From contig CM055100.1 in NCBI GenBank assembly GCA_029204225.1, forward strand, positions 24,499,106 to 24,563,105: DNA of 64,000 nucleotides. Direction: 5' to 3'. The translations under genes and the position numbers were made by a program. The notes below the pieces were generated by a model, which made no database searches, was not told the DNA's origin, and saw nothing but the letters and a program-made list of their open reading frames with translations. Positions within the stretch are counted from its first letter, which is position 1. Each line of letters starts with the position of its first letter. Positions 34,470 to 45,876 of the stretch are shown here, in pieces. Origin of the DNA: Diphasiastrum complanatum (Eukaryota > Streptophyta > Lycopodiopsida > Lycopodiales > Lycopodiaceae).

Positions 34470-35830
34470 AGCATCCGTTCGTGGATCACGTAAGTCTGAT
34501 GGCAGCACATGTGAAGAATGAATCTTTGCTGCGACTTTGGCGGCTTCCAATGCCTCATCTTCTTGTAAGTCTTTGATCCACTGCCTCATGTTGTGGTATT
34601 TTTTCTTCTCAAAGTTGAGATTTGGATACACCCCTGATGCGATCGGTAAATCAGTAGCTGGCACAGATTCAGTAGGTGTTGGATCAACAATAGCTCTTTT
34701 CTGTTTTTGAGCTCGTGTGACAACCATCACTTGTGCACTTGGTTCAATAGGTTGGACTGCTGGCCTTTGTTTAATTGTAATTATATTCAAAAGAGAAGTT
34801 GTCGGCGGTGGTTTTGGTCTTACTGGACAGTCCTTGTATGTCCACAACCGCATTCATGGAGTAAACTTTCCTTTATTCGGACATTCAACAATTCTGTGAT
34901 TTTCTCCACATCCAAGTGGTGTTCTAGCCCACTGTCTAGACTGTTGTTGTTGTGCAATAACATAGATAGCGTATTGCTCAGAAGAACCAAAATCTTGTTC
35001 AGTATTGTAATTCCATTGGTCTTTACCAACCGAAGGTTTTGGTTCCATCGTATTTGCAGAAGGAACATGTTGTATTGGAGGAGCTGGCGAAGTTAATCGT
35101 TCCTGAAATCCAAGGCCATGGCCTTACCATCAAATCCCTTTGGATTACCTCTATATTGGAATTTCGCATATCTTTTTTGAATAACCCGAGGATTAAACGA
35201 ACAAAAAGTTGTATCATGTCCAGAAAAATTGCATAGATGACAATAAGTATCCGTCATACATCGTTTCATCGTTGGATACTCATTTATGGTGTGATTTCCA
35301 ACACAGATCGCACACCAAATATTTTCTCTGCTAGGAAATGTTTTAGCCATCTTATCAATTGTTTTATCGCTCTTGGCTTGCTGCTCTTCCAACACTTTCA
35401 ACTTTGCATCGACTGTGACTGCATCTTCTCTAGCTGCATCTATTTTTTTTTACCACATTTCTCGAACTCATTCATCATCAACTCAACTGTGGCATTGATG
35501 TTCATAGATGCAATAGTTGTGGATGGTGTATTTGTTTGCCCAACTGTATATGGCAGCAGCTTTGATTCATCATCTAAATCTTCATCCTCTTTGTGTATGG
35601 TATCATCCATGGCATGTTGTAATGATGTATAATCTGCTCAACGTTTAAGTGCTCATCTGATCCTCTTAGGTAGACCTGCTAAGAACCACATAATCATAGC
35701 TTCATTAGTAATTAGTTCAGGATCACACTTTGTTCTGAAATGCTTGACCCATTCAATGTAATCTCACACCCCTTCCCTCTTTCCCATTTTAATTTTACTT
35801 AAAAGTAAAAAAGGATCTTCCCAGAATTTC
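34470..35830 (-). pseudogene. Retrotransposon gag remnant with zinc knuckles
   Basis: Minus-strand reading through several frames gives a gag-like helical part (EWVKHFRTKCDPELITNEAM and MIMWFLAGLPKRIR near 35655-35770), a DDTIHKEDEDLDDESKLLPY segment, and a coiled stretch (KVLEEQQAKSDKTIDKMAKT near 35345-35400). Then come knuckles: CAICVGNHTINEYP (last Cys lost), a complete CHLCNFSGHDTTFC near 35198-35240 and CGENHRIVECP near 34880-34915. A proline-rich basic tail follows (VVTRAQKQKRAIVDPTP). The order fits an LTR-retrotransposon gag, more like Ty3/gypsy than the copia gags elsewhere in the window, but no protease or RT follows. Confidence 0.55.
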
Positions 35831-36640
35831 CTAGATTTAAATCTTGTGTTTCAATTACATATCGTTGACTATTTGGTTGTTTGCAGTCATCACTGGTCTG
35901 TACATATCATATCACTAAGAGTGGATGAAGCCATTTTGTGCAATCCAACGGTGCTGAGAATGAACTCTTTGAGATCAACACACCTCAATGTCAACATTGA
36001 GATATACGAAAGCATGATTATATATTTTCCAACGAAGGCCCTGTGTGTAGCAAAGCACATAGATATAATAGACGCACAAGTAACCAATTTTTCAATTACT
36101 TTTTTCGTGATGCAAGTTGCCATATAAAAAATGTGAAACTAACATTCTCAATTTTGATTCTCAGTCCTCTCAGCAAGTTGACTCATTCAGTTGTGGCTGG
36201 TATGCCATTAAAAATTTAAAGTGCTTTATGGAGTGATTTATTAGCCAAGGTGAAAATGTCGATATACGTCATGTAATTTGAGTTTGGATGTACACTGATT
36301 TTATTTATATGATTTTCTATTTTTGTGTATTCATCTAACTTATTTATTGTTGATGATTTGCAGTTCACCTGTCCAAAATTCACACAAAATGACATATTTG
36401 AATTTTGACAAGAGATGATTAAGATTTTCCTCACTAATGCAACATCGGCGACAATGGAACAAGAAGCTGAGGAGCTTGCACTTGAAAGAGTTGATGGAAA
36501 AGAAATTTATATAGAGAAATAGATAGATGGTCTTATTGAAAGGCCAATACAAAAATATGTACTTCAAAAATTTACATTCAATGTGTACAAATGATGACCC
36601 TTTTGAGTCTTTTGATATTCGATTGTTAATATTTCCATCA
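35831..36640. other. AT-rich DNA, nothing recognised
   Basis: Several overlapping open frames on both strands, none with family motifs. A short plus-strand stretch near 36410-36520 (MEQEAEELALERVDGKEIYI) looks protein-like but is isolated and ends in a stop. Confidence 0.35.
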
Positions 36641-37802
36641 TTTGATATTCTATTGTTGCTAATTCCATCTTTAAAAAGATGTAATTGTATATTGTACATC
36701 TTCCATTACACTTTCCTTGAACCTGCACATGAAAACAATGGAATTATATTTCTCAATAAACAATGTGGTTTAATCTAAAAGGAGCCAAAAGTTAACAATC
36801 TAAAATTTAACAAGGAAAGTTAAGCTCACCAATATTGTAGATTTACTGATTCATCAAAGTTTTATTTTGTTTCGATGCTTGACATTAAATCTTTGCATGG
36901 GATATGATCTTCTTGCCTTGCTCTGATATGCATTAACATTGCAAATGGTCTATCAATAAATCATTGTTAATAAATAACAGGATAACAATCACATAACAGA
37001 CTATTCAAATACAAAAACGTACCATTCTTCCATGTACTCGAAGACCATAGTTTTGAGGGATGTCAAATTGGAGCATTGTAAGTTCCCATCGTATATATTT
37101 CAGACTCCAGTCCTCCTCCACTTCAATTGTCGCAATAAGAACCCCATTTTGCTTCACCTCTATTTGCATTTGCTCACGATAATTCACTATAAAATCTTGA
37201 TCTAATGCCTTCCATTCATTATTAACTCTAATCCATCTTCTATAAGAAAACATAAAAGAAAGCATTTGTTTTTCTATATGATATCGAAATATCATGGATG
37301 ATTTGTTAGCTCTACATTGAATGTTGCCATCAGTTTTCACATTTCAATGATCATCAAGGAGTTGTGATAACATTTCATCAGTTAAATCCTTAGCGATGAA
37401 CATTGTAGCTATTTTACGAACATTACATCTAGCAAAAAAATCGACAAAAATTCCAAATGGTAAACACCAGTATAGTCTATTGGTTTTTGAACCTGTGCTA
37501 CATTTCATGTAGTTTTGAATGTCCATAAAAAACTTCAATCTAAATTGTTTTGCTGTGGTAGAATTGGGGGGAACCCATTCCTCACTCAAAAAATGTGGTA
37601 GAGGTAGAGTTTCTAGTTTGCCATTCAAATCATTTTTGCATGGTATGTAAAGAGAATCGTAAAAAAAAATGCCAAAATCCAAAAGTGACTTTAAAGGACG
37701 ATGCTTATCCTGGAGTAAACCGATATCAGAATGAATGACATCTATGATGTCTGCAAGTGATTGTATTGGTTGCCATTCGCTTATGCTCGATGGATACAAG
37801 TC
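36618..37802 (-). pseudogene. Unrecognised spliced gene fragment with an in-frame stop
   Basis: A 780-base minus-strand exon reads from a good acceptor (TCTTTTGCAG, exon starts near 37802) to a canonical donor (ATG/gtacgt near 37019). It encodes about 260 residues: SISEWQPIQSLADIIDVIHS, FRLKFFMDIQNYMKCSTGSK, LYWCLPFGIFVDFFARCNVR, then EVEEDWSLKYIRWELTML and DIPQNYGLRVHGRM. A single TGA at 37344-37346 interrupts an otherwise open frame. A following acceptor (TTCATGTGCAG near 36734) would add a last exon of about 50 codons in phase 0. I do not recognise the protein. The intact splice sites suggest a host gene or a gene carried by a DNA transposon, now dead unless the stop is read through. Confidence 0.45.
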
Positions 37803-37929
37803 TGCAAAAGACAATATTCCATTTTAACACAAATATCACAATTATGAATGTGGATAATTAACATAGAAAAACCAGCATAAGTTGCATCACATACAATTGC
37901 ATTTGAGTCGATCTACAAGATTCGCCAGC

Positions 37930-38850
37930 CTTGAAAAACGTTCGCCTTATAGGTTCAGATCCCAGAAACCTTCGCCGAGATTTTTATAGCCTATTTTCAC
38001 AATACTATACATTCCTGCAAATTTTTGTTCAAAACCGATCAGCCAAACTAGTATTCAGTGTAATGGACCCACCAAATTCACCTATAAGTTGGCTGAATTC
38101 GATTCATTCCTCACTTGTGCTAACGAAGCTCTTGCGAATTTTTTTCGCGACCAAAGCCTTCCAAACTTCCTGACTTGCTTTCTGATACACTTTCACGCGT
38201 CTTACATTTCCTTTTTGCACATCATGTCTTCTACCGATACTTCCCAGTCTCCGTGCTATACTATCCATCGTGATGTCCCATCTGCAACGGACATCATGAT
38301 CCTTCCTAGCACAAGCATGGTCACTCAGTGGTGACCCTTGCGGAGCCTCTGCTCACTGCAATGGGCATTCATCAGAGAGCCTTTTCTGGCAGAATCAACA
38401 TGGATTTCATTACTCTTGCCTTCAATACGTGGAAGGAAGAGAAATCCAAATTTTATACCACTTTCCAATGAGCCACACGCAAGGTGCGCGTCACTGAGGC
38501 CGCCCTTGCAGCCATAGGCATAGCATCCAGTACACAGGCCTCACCCAATCACAAGCAGGCCAAACAGGCCATCATGCCATACATTGACCTCACCAATGAT
38601 CTGCACTGGACCAATGACGGATACCTTTTGAAAGCCATCACTGAGCCTTCAATACATGTTGCTGCCCAATTACTGATCAACTTCCTGATAGTTGGCAACC
38701 TCAGGAAAGACCGCATCACGTCTTAGATCCTCCATAGGATAGTGGAATCCTACACCAAGTTGGCCAAAGCCCCTCTTGAACCATATAATTGGTTCAAGAT
38801 TGTTTCTGGTGAGCTCAAACGAGCTATTAAGGGCAATACTAAGCAGTAGT
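37930..38850 (+). pseudogene. Unrecognised decayed coding region
   Basis: Plus-strand frames with protein-like composition: MAEFDSFLTCANEALANFFR (38089 on), HQRAFSGRINMDFITLAFNT near 38362-38420, then ALAAIGIASSTQASPNHKQA, YIDLTNDLHWTNDGYLLKAI and a final ILHRIVESYTKLAKAPLEPY ending TAG near 38848. Two or three frameshifts and stops separate them. No RT, integrase or zinc-knuckle motif is visible, so I cannot assign it. Confidence 0.4.
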
Positions 38851-38864
38851 TTGTTGTTGGCTCT

Positions 38865-39110
38865 TTATTGTCTCTTCTAGCCGCTTCTCACCTAAAAAAC
38901 AAAATCCAGCCTCTCGAGATGAATTGCACTTACCAACCTCGTTGAGTAGCTCATTGGTAATATTCATCTTGATCATATGTAGAACTTTCTTAGCTCTCTT
39001 GTCATACCTCACTTGATCTTGTTGAACCAAGGTCTCTCCTCTAACCCTACAACAATATCCGTCAAACTCATGCATTTCAAGAAGTGATTCCATTCTCACC
39101 TTTCATGTAG
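38865..39110 (-). pseudogene. Copia gag scrap
   Basis: Minus-strand MRMESLLEMHEFDGYCCRVR followed by RYDKRAKKVLHMIKMNITNE and LLNEVGKCNSSREA, clearly related to the gags at 20890 and 27536. It stops abruptly near 38865 at the edge of the preceding decayed frame. Confidence 0.75.
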
Positions 39111-39400
39111 AGTACTTGCTTGAGGTAAGTCTATCATCGCTTTCCACTTCAGAAAGAAATTTTTTTTTTTCTGGCTGAATCAACTAGCACATGGGCGTGC
39201 CAAGTGATTCAGTCAAATTTTGTTTAAGCACGAGTCTAAAAATGTTTTAACTATGTGACACACCATAATTATTATTAATAAACATTCAAGTAATGTCATA
39301 TAAAAGGTAGCACATCATGTGATATCTTTTTATTGAGTAATGACAATAAATAAAATCCAAAAATCTTAAAAAATTTAATGTCAAAATGGAGAGAGAGATA

Positions 39401-39403
39401 AAT

Positions 39404-39439
<36 letters not shown>

Positions 39440-39440
39440 C
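39401..39440. repeat. (GT)n microsatellite
   Basis: About 36 bp of GT, located 180 bp downstream of the GLOX-B stop. Confidence 0.95.
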
Positions 39441-39617
39441 CTTCACTATGATTTTCATCATCATTCTCCTACAAAACAGGCAGATGATCTCTCTTTTGGA
39501 ATGGGTTTCAAATCTGGTTGATGCATTATGATGTTGATTGAGATCTTCACTCATTCGCTCCGTTGGGTTTATCAAATTCATGCAGTAGAGGACGCTATCT
39601 CCTCTCCTGAATAGTGA

Positions 39618-41243
39618 TCAGCCTATATGAACCCAAGCTGCAATGCTAGGAACGCCTCTGTTCACTGCAAATAGCATGTAGTATGCGGAGGGAGCAATCA
39701 CTGCATTAGGTGGAGCAGTAGCAGTGATTTTCACACTTCCTTTGGCTCCCGTTGTCTGCTTTCTCACTGCTAGCTTGAGCATCCGCTGGCCTTGAGCAAA
39801 TGAATGAGTGACAAATGGTGCACTCGCTAGGTTCAGCTCTAAAATGCCTTTAGGTGCATTTGGCAGTGTTACTGTGATTTTAAATGCAGCATTGTAGGAA
39901 ACGGATGTTGGAGCATTCACAATGGTAGGTCGGTATTTTTGCGTTTTGCTGCTTAGATAGGCTGGTGAGAACGCCTCAATACGAAGCTCAGTTGGAAACT
40001 TGCCTGTCAACTTGTAGAACTGATGGGTGTTGCTGCCAGCAACAAGTATACGACCATCAGGCAGCAAATTTGCAGTGGAGTGATACATTCTCGGGATTGT
40101 TGTTGCAGTCAAATTTGAGAAGCGTCTTCCTGCCGCAGCAGATGGCTTGTATCGAAATGGATTCAGTACAGGAGTCTTTGCGTTGCCCCATCCCTGGCAT
40201 CCATCCGATGCCCCGTTAATGATCAGCACATCACGCGTTGGGAGAAGAATCATGTCGCCCATATTCCGCCTGACGGGCATCTTCTCGATTGCCCACGTTG
40301 AGTTTGGGTCAGTTACAGTCATCCTCCCGCATGTCTGTGAAGCAGGCATGAAAGCTGATGGCTTCAAGAATGCTCCAAAATGTGATCCACCACACACTAA
40401 GACTTGGGCAACTCGGAACTTCTGGCTGGCAAGCAAAGGCAGCATGACGGACGATCCTGCAGATGGGTAGTTCCGAGGCTCTCCTGGAAGAGTCGGATAA
40501 TTTCTCGCCACAGTGTTGGTCTTGAAGTTGTATAGGATTGAATCCTTGTTGGCGAAGATGAACAAGTTGCCATCAGGAAGAAGATGCACGAAAGGATAGA
40601 AATTATCCATCTGAGAATCTCTTGTTTGCTGAAGAAATGGGAGATCATAAGGTGCCTGTCCATTAGCAGGAATAAATTCAACAGCGTTGGAATCTCGTCC
40701 ACCTACAACTATCTGTCTTCCGTCAGGCAGCAGCTGGTTTGTTGCGTACCATCTTCCCTGCTGCAGATTTTGATCGCTGGCCTCCACCCAGTCGCAGCTC
40801 CCCCCAGGTGGGCATGGGCTGAAGTATCTTACCTTCTTGTTGCCATCGAAGTCTCCACCTGTTTGGACAAGAGTTCCATTGGAGACAAATTGGCCAGAAG
40901 AGCACCATGTGTCCGTGGCGATGGTGAGAGAGCGGATGGTATTGCTCTCGGGAGTGAAGAGCACCGAATGAGCAGTGCAGTCATGCTTGAGCGTAAGATC
41001 ATTAGGATCGTCGCGACAGTTTCCATTTGGTAAAGCAATCTGAGAAGCTCCAATATCTGTTCGGTCCAGGAGAATGACTGTGCCGAAATGTGTGACTGCA
41101 GTGTGCATGGAGGCAATCCCAGCATTGTGCACAAGAATCTCCCATGATCCTTGAGCTGCACAAGAGCGAGGTACTACGCAGATGAAGAATGCTATGCCAA
41201 AACAAATTGCTATTGAAAAACACGTCTCGTCGAAAGAATGCAT
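39618..41243 (-). CDS. Glyoxal oxidase-like copper radical oxidase (GLOX-B)
   Basis: Intron-free, 541 residues from the ATG at 41243. The open frame extends 44 codons further upstream, but the chosen start gives a signal peptide (CFSIAICFGIAFFICVVPRS, cut near AAQ/GSW) that aligns with GLOX-A residue for residue. Most positions are identical to GLOX-A. The catalytic set is intact: Cys114 (TWCSSG) and Tyr166 (RWYATN) for the Cys-Tyr radical cofactor, Tyr387-His388 (RMYHSTANLLPDG) and His480 (FVTHSFAQGQRM) as copper ligands. Relative to GLOX-A it has one residue fewer in the signal peptide and one fewer near residue 468 (TVTLPNAPKG versus TMTQRTAAPQG). Same predicted extracellular aldehyde-oxidising, peroxide-producing role; different upstream sequence suggests separate regulation. 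No stop or shift. Confidence 0.95.
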   Translation of the reverse strand: MHSFDETCFSIAICFGIAFFICVVPRSCAAQGSWEILVHNAGIASMHTAVTHFGTVILLDRTDIGASQIALPNGNCRDDPNDLTLKHDCTAHSVLFTPESNTIRSLTIATDTWCSSGQFVSNGTLVQTGGDFDGNKKVRYFSPCPPGGSCDWVEASDQNLQQGRWYATNQLLPDGRQIVVGGRDSNAVEFIPANGQAPYDLPFLQQTRDSQMDNFYPFVHLLPDGNLFIFANKDSILYNFKTNTVARNYPTLPGEPRNYPSAGSSVMLPLLASQKFRVAQVLVCGGSHFGAFLKPSAFMPASQTCGRMTVTDPNSTWAIEKMPVRRNMGDMILLPTRDVLIINGASDGCQGWGNAKTPVLNPFRYKPSAAAGRRFSNLTATTIPRMYHSTANLLPDGRILVAGSNTHQFYKLTGKFPTELRIEAFSPAYLSSKTQKYRPTIVNAPTSVSYNAAFKITVTLPNAPKGILELNLASAPFVTHSFAQGQRMLKLAVRKQTTGAKGSVKITATAPPNAVIAPSAYYMLFAVNRGVPSIAAWVHIG

Positions 41244-41441
41244 TTTGGAGATTGTATTCTTCCTTTCTGTTGTTTGTCTGCCACTCCCTAATTTCTCTCT
41301 CTGAATTTGATCAGCTCTGAAACTAGCCTTGAACAGGATTGACGTATACAAGCTGTTAGCTTTCTGCTGCCACAAGAAACTACTTTTTAGAACAACAATC
41401 TGTGGATGTTTATGAAACGCCGCAGCCGAGGATAGTAAGGC

Positions 41442-41500
41442 AGCCAGGGCGGAAGTAGGAGGATAGTATTGCAGCCAGGGCGGAAGTAGGAGAAGGTTGC
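41442..41500. repeat. Tandem duplication, ~31-bp unit
   Basis: GCAGCCAGGGCGGAAGTAGG followed by AGGATAGTATT, then GCAGCCAGGGCGGAAGTAGG again. Two copies upstream of GLOX-B. Confidence 0.85.
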
Positions 41501-42251
41501 TTCTCAGAGGAGCACTGCGCGCAAGTTCTTAGTGGGCAATCAGACTCGACCAAAGTCAGAAGATACTTGCTGCACTGTTGGCCATTACAATGAAACGCTT
41601 CCTTTTTGGTGAATAAATAAGCTGGAAAAGAGAGTATGCCAACTGTGAAGCTCTGAGATGGATTCCCCGGAATCGCGGCGGATGACGTATCACTGCGCTG
41701 CCAGATGAAGAGCTTGAACGATATTTGCAACTTAAGAAGCACGTGAAAAGTCATATAAATCAATTATTGCCTGCTATACTTTCCACAATGCACATCAACG
41801 ACGTCCTGCCTTTCTACTTGCTCTTTCACAATCCTCAAGCCATCATATCAATCTGGATATCACGTTCCTGCAGTTGGCCAGCTCAGGAACAAGCAGCAAC
41901 TTCATAGCTTCCCGGCACAAGCTGTCCCCAGTTCCTCAGATTGGGTCAAAGGGGTAGATACGTAGATACCCAAGTTTTTCAGCATGACTTTTCTGGTGCG
42001 GCTGGATGCTTCTGATCATAATCCTTTGGGTCTAAAGCCGCTTCATGGATTGACACAGTTCACCATATCCTCCCTATTTTAAGTCGCGTGCTCCTAAACA
42101 AAAGCTGAGTAAAAGTAGCAGCTGATGTAGGCCCAAATTCCGTTTGCTTCTGAGGAAACCGTGAGCAGATGATGCAGACAAAGTAGATTGACCTGCCATA
42201 GAGTCGACGCAGAAGATAGCTAGAAGCTCTACACTCAGTGTGTTATAAGCG

Positions 42252-42303
42252 GCACTGATGTGGTAAAATAATACGGCACTGATGTGGTAAAATAATACGG
42301 CAC
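42252..42303. repeat. Tandem duplication, 26-bp unit
   Basis: GGCACTGATGTGGTAAAATA followed by ATACGG, twice in a row, then a third partial unit (GGCACC). Confidence 0.85.
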
Positions 42304-43559
42304 CGCTGAACCTTTTGTGCCCTGGTTTTGCCTTTACATCCCTTAATCCTAAATGGTCTTTTTTTTTTTGGTGATCTTTCTTTATTAGCTTTGCCTTTGT
42401 AGGGAATATAAGCTATTGTTACTATTTGTTAAAAGATGTCACAGCTCTTAGGTGAGTTTGATCACTCAAATGATGATTTTTTAAAGTTTTCTTATCCTTT
42501 TAAAAATGATTAGCAATCTTTGTTTGATGATTGAAAGCTTCTCTTGTGTAATCTCTTGTGAAGCCTTGTAGTGATATATCAATCACACCTACCTTGTTTA
42601 TTTCAAACCACTTTTCTCTCAAGGGGAAATGATTGATGTTTTCTTTGTATTTTTGAGCCACTTTAGAGAATATTTATTCGTGCTTTCCAAAATTTTCAAA
42701 CTTTTACCAAAAGTCTCATGTGCACAAGAAGGGAAAATGTGGAACTCCCACATGTAAGTTCTATAGCTAAGTTCTCTCTAACTCATTGCTTATTGAAGGA
42801 CCCATGTGGACAACACTTAAGAGATTGACATATAAGCATATGAAACATTCTTAGAGAATGTGCATGAGAACAACCAATGATTGGATGTGACATAGGGCAT
42901 GCACATTCCATGTGATATCTAGTACCCAATCATTGGCGATCACATGCACATTTGTCCATTTTTTATTAGTTGGAGGAAAAAATTTCTCACACTCATTACT
43001 TTAGGAAAGGCCTCTTTCCCTTGAACATTCCATCCTAGTATGGGCTTCACCTTCAAGGCATAGCCGCCTTCCCAAATGTCAAGTGCTTATTTTTTCTTTA
43101 TTTTGGAGCAACCTTTATAAGCCAACTAAATTCCATGTGCTTTCCTATGATTTGAAACTTTCACGAAAATTTTCATGTGAACAACCGAGACAATGGTACC
43201 TAAGCACAAAACCTTGTAACATAATATTCATATGCACATCCACATTGAAAGGTGTGTGTGCAATGTGGCATCTAATCACTATAAATTTTTTTAAAAAAAA
43301 ATCTCGCACTTTGAAATTATCATTCTCCTCGGACCTTTTGGGTCCAAGCAATGCCCTTCGGTAGAAGGCCCTTGACACAAGGCCAACATTGACAAAAAAA
43401 TTCTTATCCTTTGCACAATCTACCATTGAAAATTGCATACATTACTTATTATATCTCAAAAGACCTCATCATCCCGTAGAAGGCATCATGTTAATATATA
43501 TATTTCAAGATGAACTATAGTATATTGAATGTATTTTATTATTTAGGTGGATGATAACA

Positions 43560-44552
43560 TATTATATTGACTTGATGTTATGAAAGGTATGGAAACTCTA
43601 AGTCTCTCAATTGATAAAACTTTTGAGCTTTCACATCAATGTCTTGGGCATCTTAATGCTCGAAGTATTCAAATTTTTGAGACACATGATGTGGTGATTG
43701 AATAGCCTAAATTGAGCTATGATGGAAAGATGTGTGAAAGTTGTGTGACAAAAAACAATAAAAGAAAAGATTTTCTAATTAGGATTTAATGAAGCTACTC
43801 AATTACTTGGTTTAATCCATATAGATGTTTGCAAACAAATGCAGATGAGATCCATTGGAGGTACCTATTAAATTGTGACTACCATTGATGATTGTAATTG
43901 TAAGTGTTAAATTTATCTTATTTTGAATAAATCGAATATGTTTGCAAAAATATCTGAATTCAATAACTTGATAGCTGAGAAACAAACAGGCAATTTCGTC
44001 AAAAAATTAGATCAGATTTGGGTTCAATTGAGTGTAAAGCGTTTTGCCTTAATCATGGCATTTGAAGGCAAGTTATTACTTCTCACTCACTTGAACAAAA
44101 TGGAGTTGATGAGAGCAAGAACAGATTGATAGTGAAAATGGAATGAATAATATTGAATAACAAGTATCTACCTAGCAACTTTTGGGCAAAAGCTTGCAAT
44201 ACTATGTTATACCTATTGAATAGGTGTCCAACGAAAGTGCTAGATCTCAAAACATCTAAAGAAGCCTTCGTAATGGTAAAACTGAAGTTCTCTATTTTCG
44301 AGTATTTGGTTGTAAAGCTTACGCACATATCATTGTAAAGATTATATGAAGAAATCCAATACAAAATTTACTAAGTGTATTTCTGTTGGATATGATGATA
44401 GACCTAAATCATATAGATTGTGTGATCAAGATATTAGAAAGATTATCATCAGTTGCGATGTTGTTTTTGACGAGCTTGATGGCCACAGTAGCAATGTAGA
44501 CTTGGACGGAGGGTCATTTGATCATTCAACTAGTAGAGGTGGGAAAGAATGA
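43560..44552 (+). pseudogene. Copia GAG-pre-integrase and integrase remnant
   Basis: GAG-pre-integrase motif near 43640-43770 (LSHQCLGHLNARSIQIFETH ... MCESCVTKNNKRKDFLI; the HxxLGH...C..C zinc site is recognisable). Decayed integrase follows: SHSLEQNGVDESKNR near 44084-44127, YLPSNFWAKACNTMLYLLNR near 44165-44224 and the C-terminal SNTKFTKCISVGYDDRPKSY near 44358-44417. Multiple stops. Confidence 0.78.
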
Positions 44553-44754
44553 TGTTGGTGAAGAATAACCAAATGAAAATTAGACCTCTAGATCAAAAAG
44601 ACTAAAAAAGAAGTGAAAAATAAGATTTGTCATCAAGACCTTTTTTAGATAGATTTCTAGTTTTTTTATTTGTTCAATTCTGGTTTCCTGAGAGTCACAA
44701 AATCAAATTTTAGGGTCATTTAACAAGTGTATACTTTGTGTACAAGTACTTTCT

Positions 44755-45290
44755 CATCATGGCATCAATAGGAGGCTACCTATTGGAGGCAAGTAAAAGA
44801 TTCAATTTCTACTTTTGTGGTAAAAGAGGGCATTTGGGAAATGAGTGATTCAAAAGGAAGGAGGCACAAGGCAAACAATCAAATCAAGTTCAAGAAGGTG
44901 GTAAGAGTGACCTTGAGGAATCACTGATGGTGTCCAATTTTTCTTCCACAAGCTTCAAAAGGGGAAGATTTTGAGCCTTGGTGGATAGATAGTGGGGCTA
45001 CCTCCCACATAACAAGTCACAAAGAGTATTTTTCTCAACTCTTACCTTGGGTTGGGTCTAAGAGATTCATTTTTTATGCAAATGGTTGTGAATTCAATAT
45101 TGAGAGAGAGGGGCTGCACCATATGTGTCTTGGATCTACCAAGAAGGCCAATCTTGAGTGTTTTTTTTTATGTTCGTGACATAACTAGGAATTGGTTGAG
45201 TGTAGACAAAGACCTCTTTGTTAGATTTTATCAAGACCTCCACCAGGGATCAAAGACTAGGATGCTGAACCCATAGAATCAAGCCAACCA
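44755..45290 (+). pseudogene. Copia zinc-knuckle and protease remnant
   Basis: Knuckle FYFCGKRGHLGNEXFKRKEA near 44810-44865 (a stop replaces the last cysteine region), then the protease active-site motif WWIDSGATSHITSHKEYFSQ near 44980-45040 and KRFIFYANGCEFNIEREGLH. Gag and protease normally precede integrase, yet here they lie 3' of integrase sequence, so this is a separate partial insertion. Confidence 0.78.
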
Positions 45291-45876
45291 AACCTAGATC
45301 AATCAGATCTAGACCCCAAGCTATGGACCTACCAATGCTCAATAGGAGAGATATGTCACTCCAGCAACATACTGCTACCATCCACAAATCCAACATACCT
45401 AGTGAGAGCCCAATGGATATGCTTATACCCTTCAAGGCCCAATCACCACTAGTAGTGCATTATGACACCTCACTGGACACATCAACAAGCTAACTAAGTG
45501 CTATGTACCCACAAGGGCACACAACAGGTTACTTAAGATGACAGTCTCATTGATGGGATGGAATTTTTGTCTAGAGCTATAGGACTTTTGGGTGCCATGT
45601 GTCAATGTCCTATTGGGATGAGGTGACCCTTTATTATAGACCCATGTCAATGTGCACAATTGATGCATGTCGATGGTCATGAGTGACTCCCATGGTTGGA
45701 GATGACCCCACCTTGACTACGTATATAGAGGTGGATCTCCATGACTTGTCATTCATTCTCTCCTAGAAAATGAAGAGCTCTTCTACTGGTGGTAAGGTCT
45801 AGACGATTATCTAGGCCTCATGAGGTAGGTAGGCAAGGGTCGAGGGTAAGGTGCAGGCACTTCCCCTGTTTTACCC

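Larger units (their letters stand above)
41244..43555. other. Upstream region of GLOX-B and intergenic DNA
   Basis: Non-coding. The 5' leader of GLOX-B probably lies in 41244-41400. Two small tandem duplications occur at 41442-41500 and 42252-42303. Beyond 42400 the sequence is AT-rich without recognisable genes. A 118-codon minus-strand frame at 41410-41763 lacks any family resemblance and spans the tandem duplication, so I treat it as chance. Confidence 0.45.

Noticed and set aside
41244-41375. Upstream in-frame extension of GLOX-B by 44 codons
   Set aside because: It would bury the signal peptide behind a polar stretch, and GLOX-A has no counterpart; the ATG at 41243 aligns with the GLOX-A start.
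41410-41763. 118-codon minus-strand frame upstream of GLOX-B
   Set aside because: No family resemblance, spans a recent tandem duplication and lies in the presumed promoter or leader.
45430-45480. CACTAGTAGTG palindrome as a CACTA transposon terminus for the 45.9-51.4 kb element
   Set aside because: No matching inverted CACTA terminus or 3-bp duplication found on the far side.
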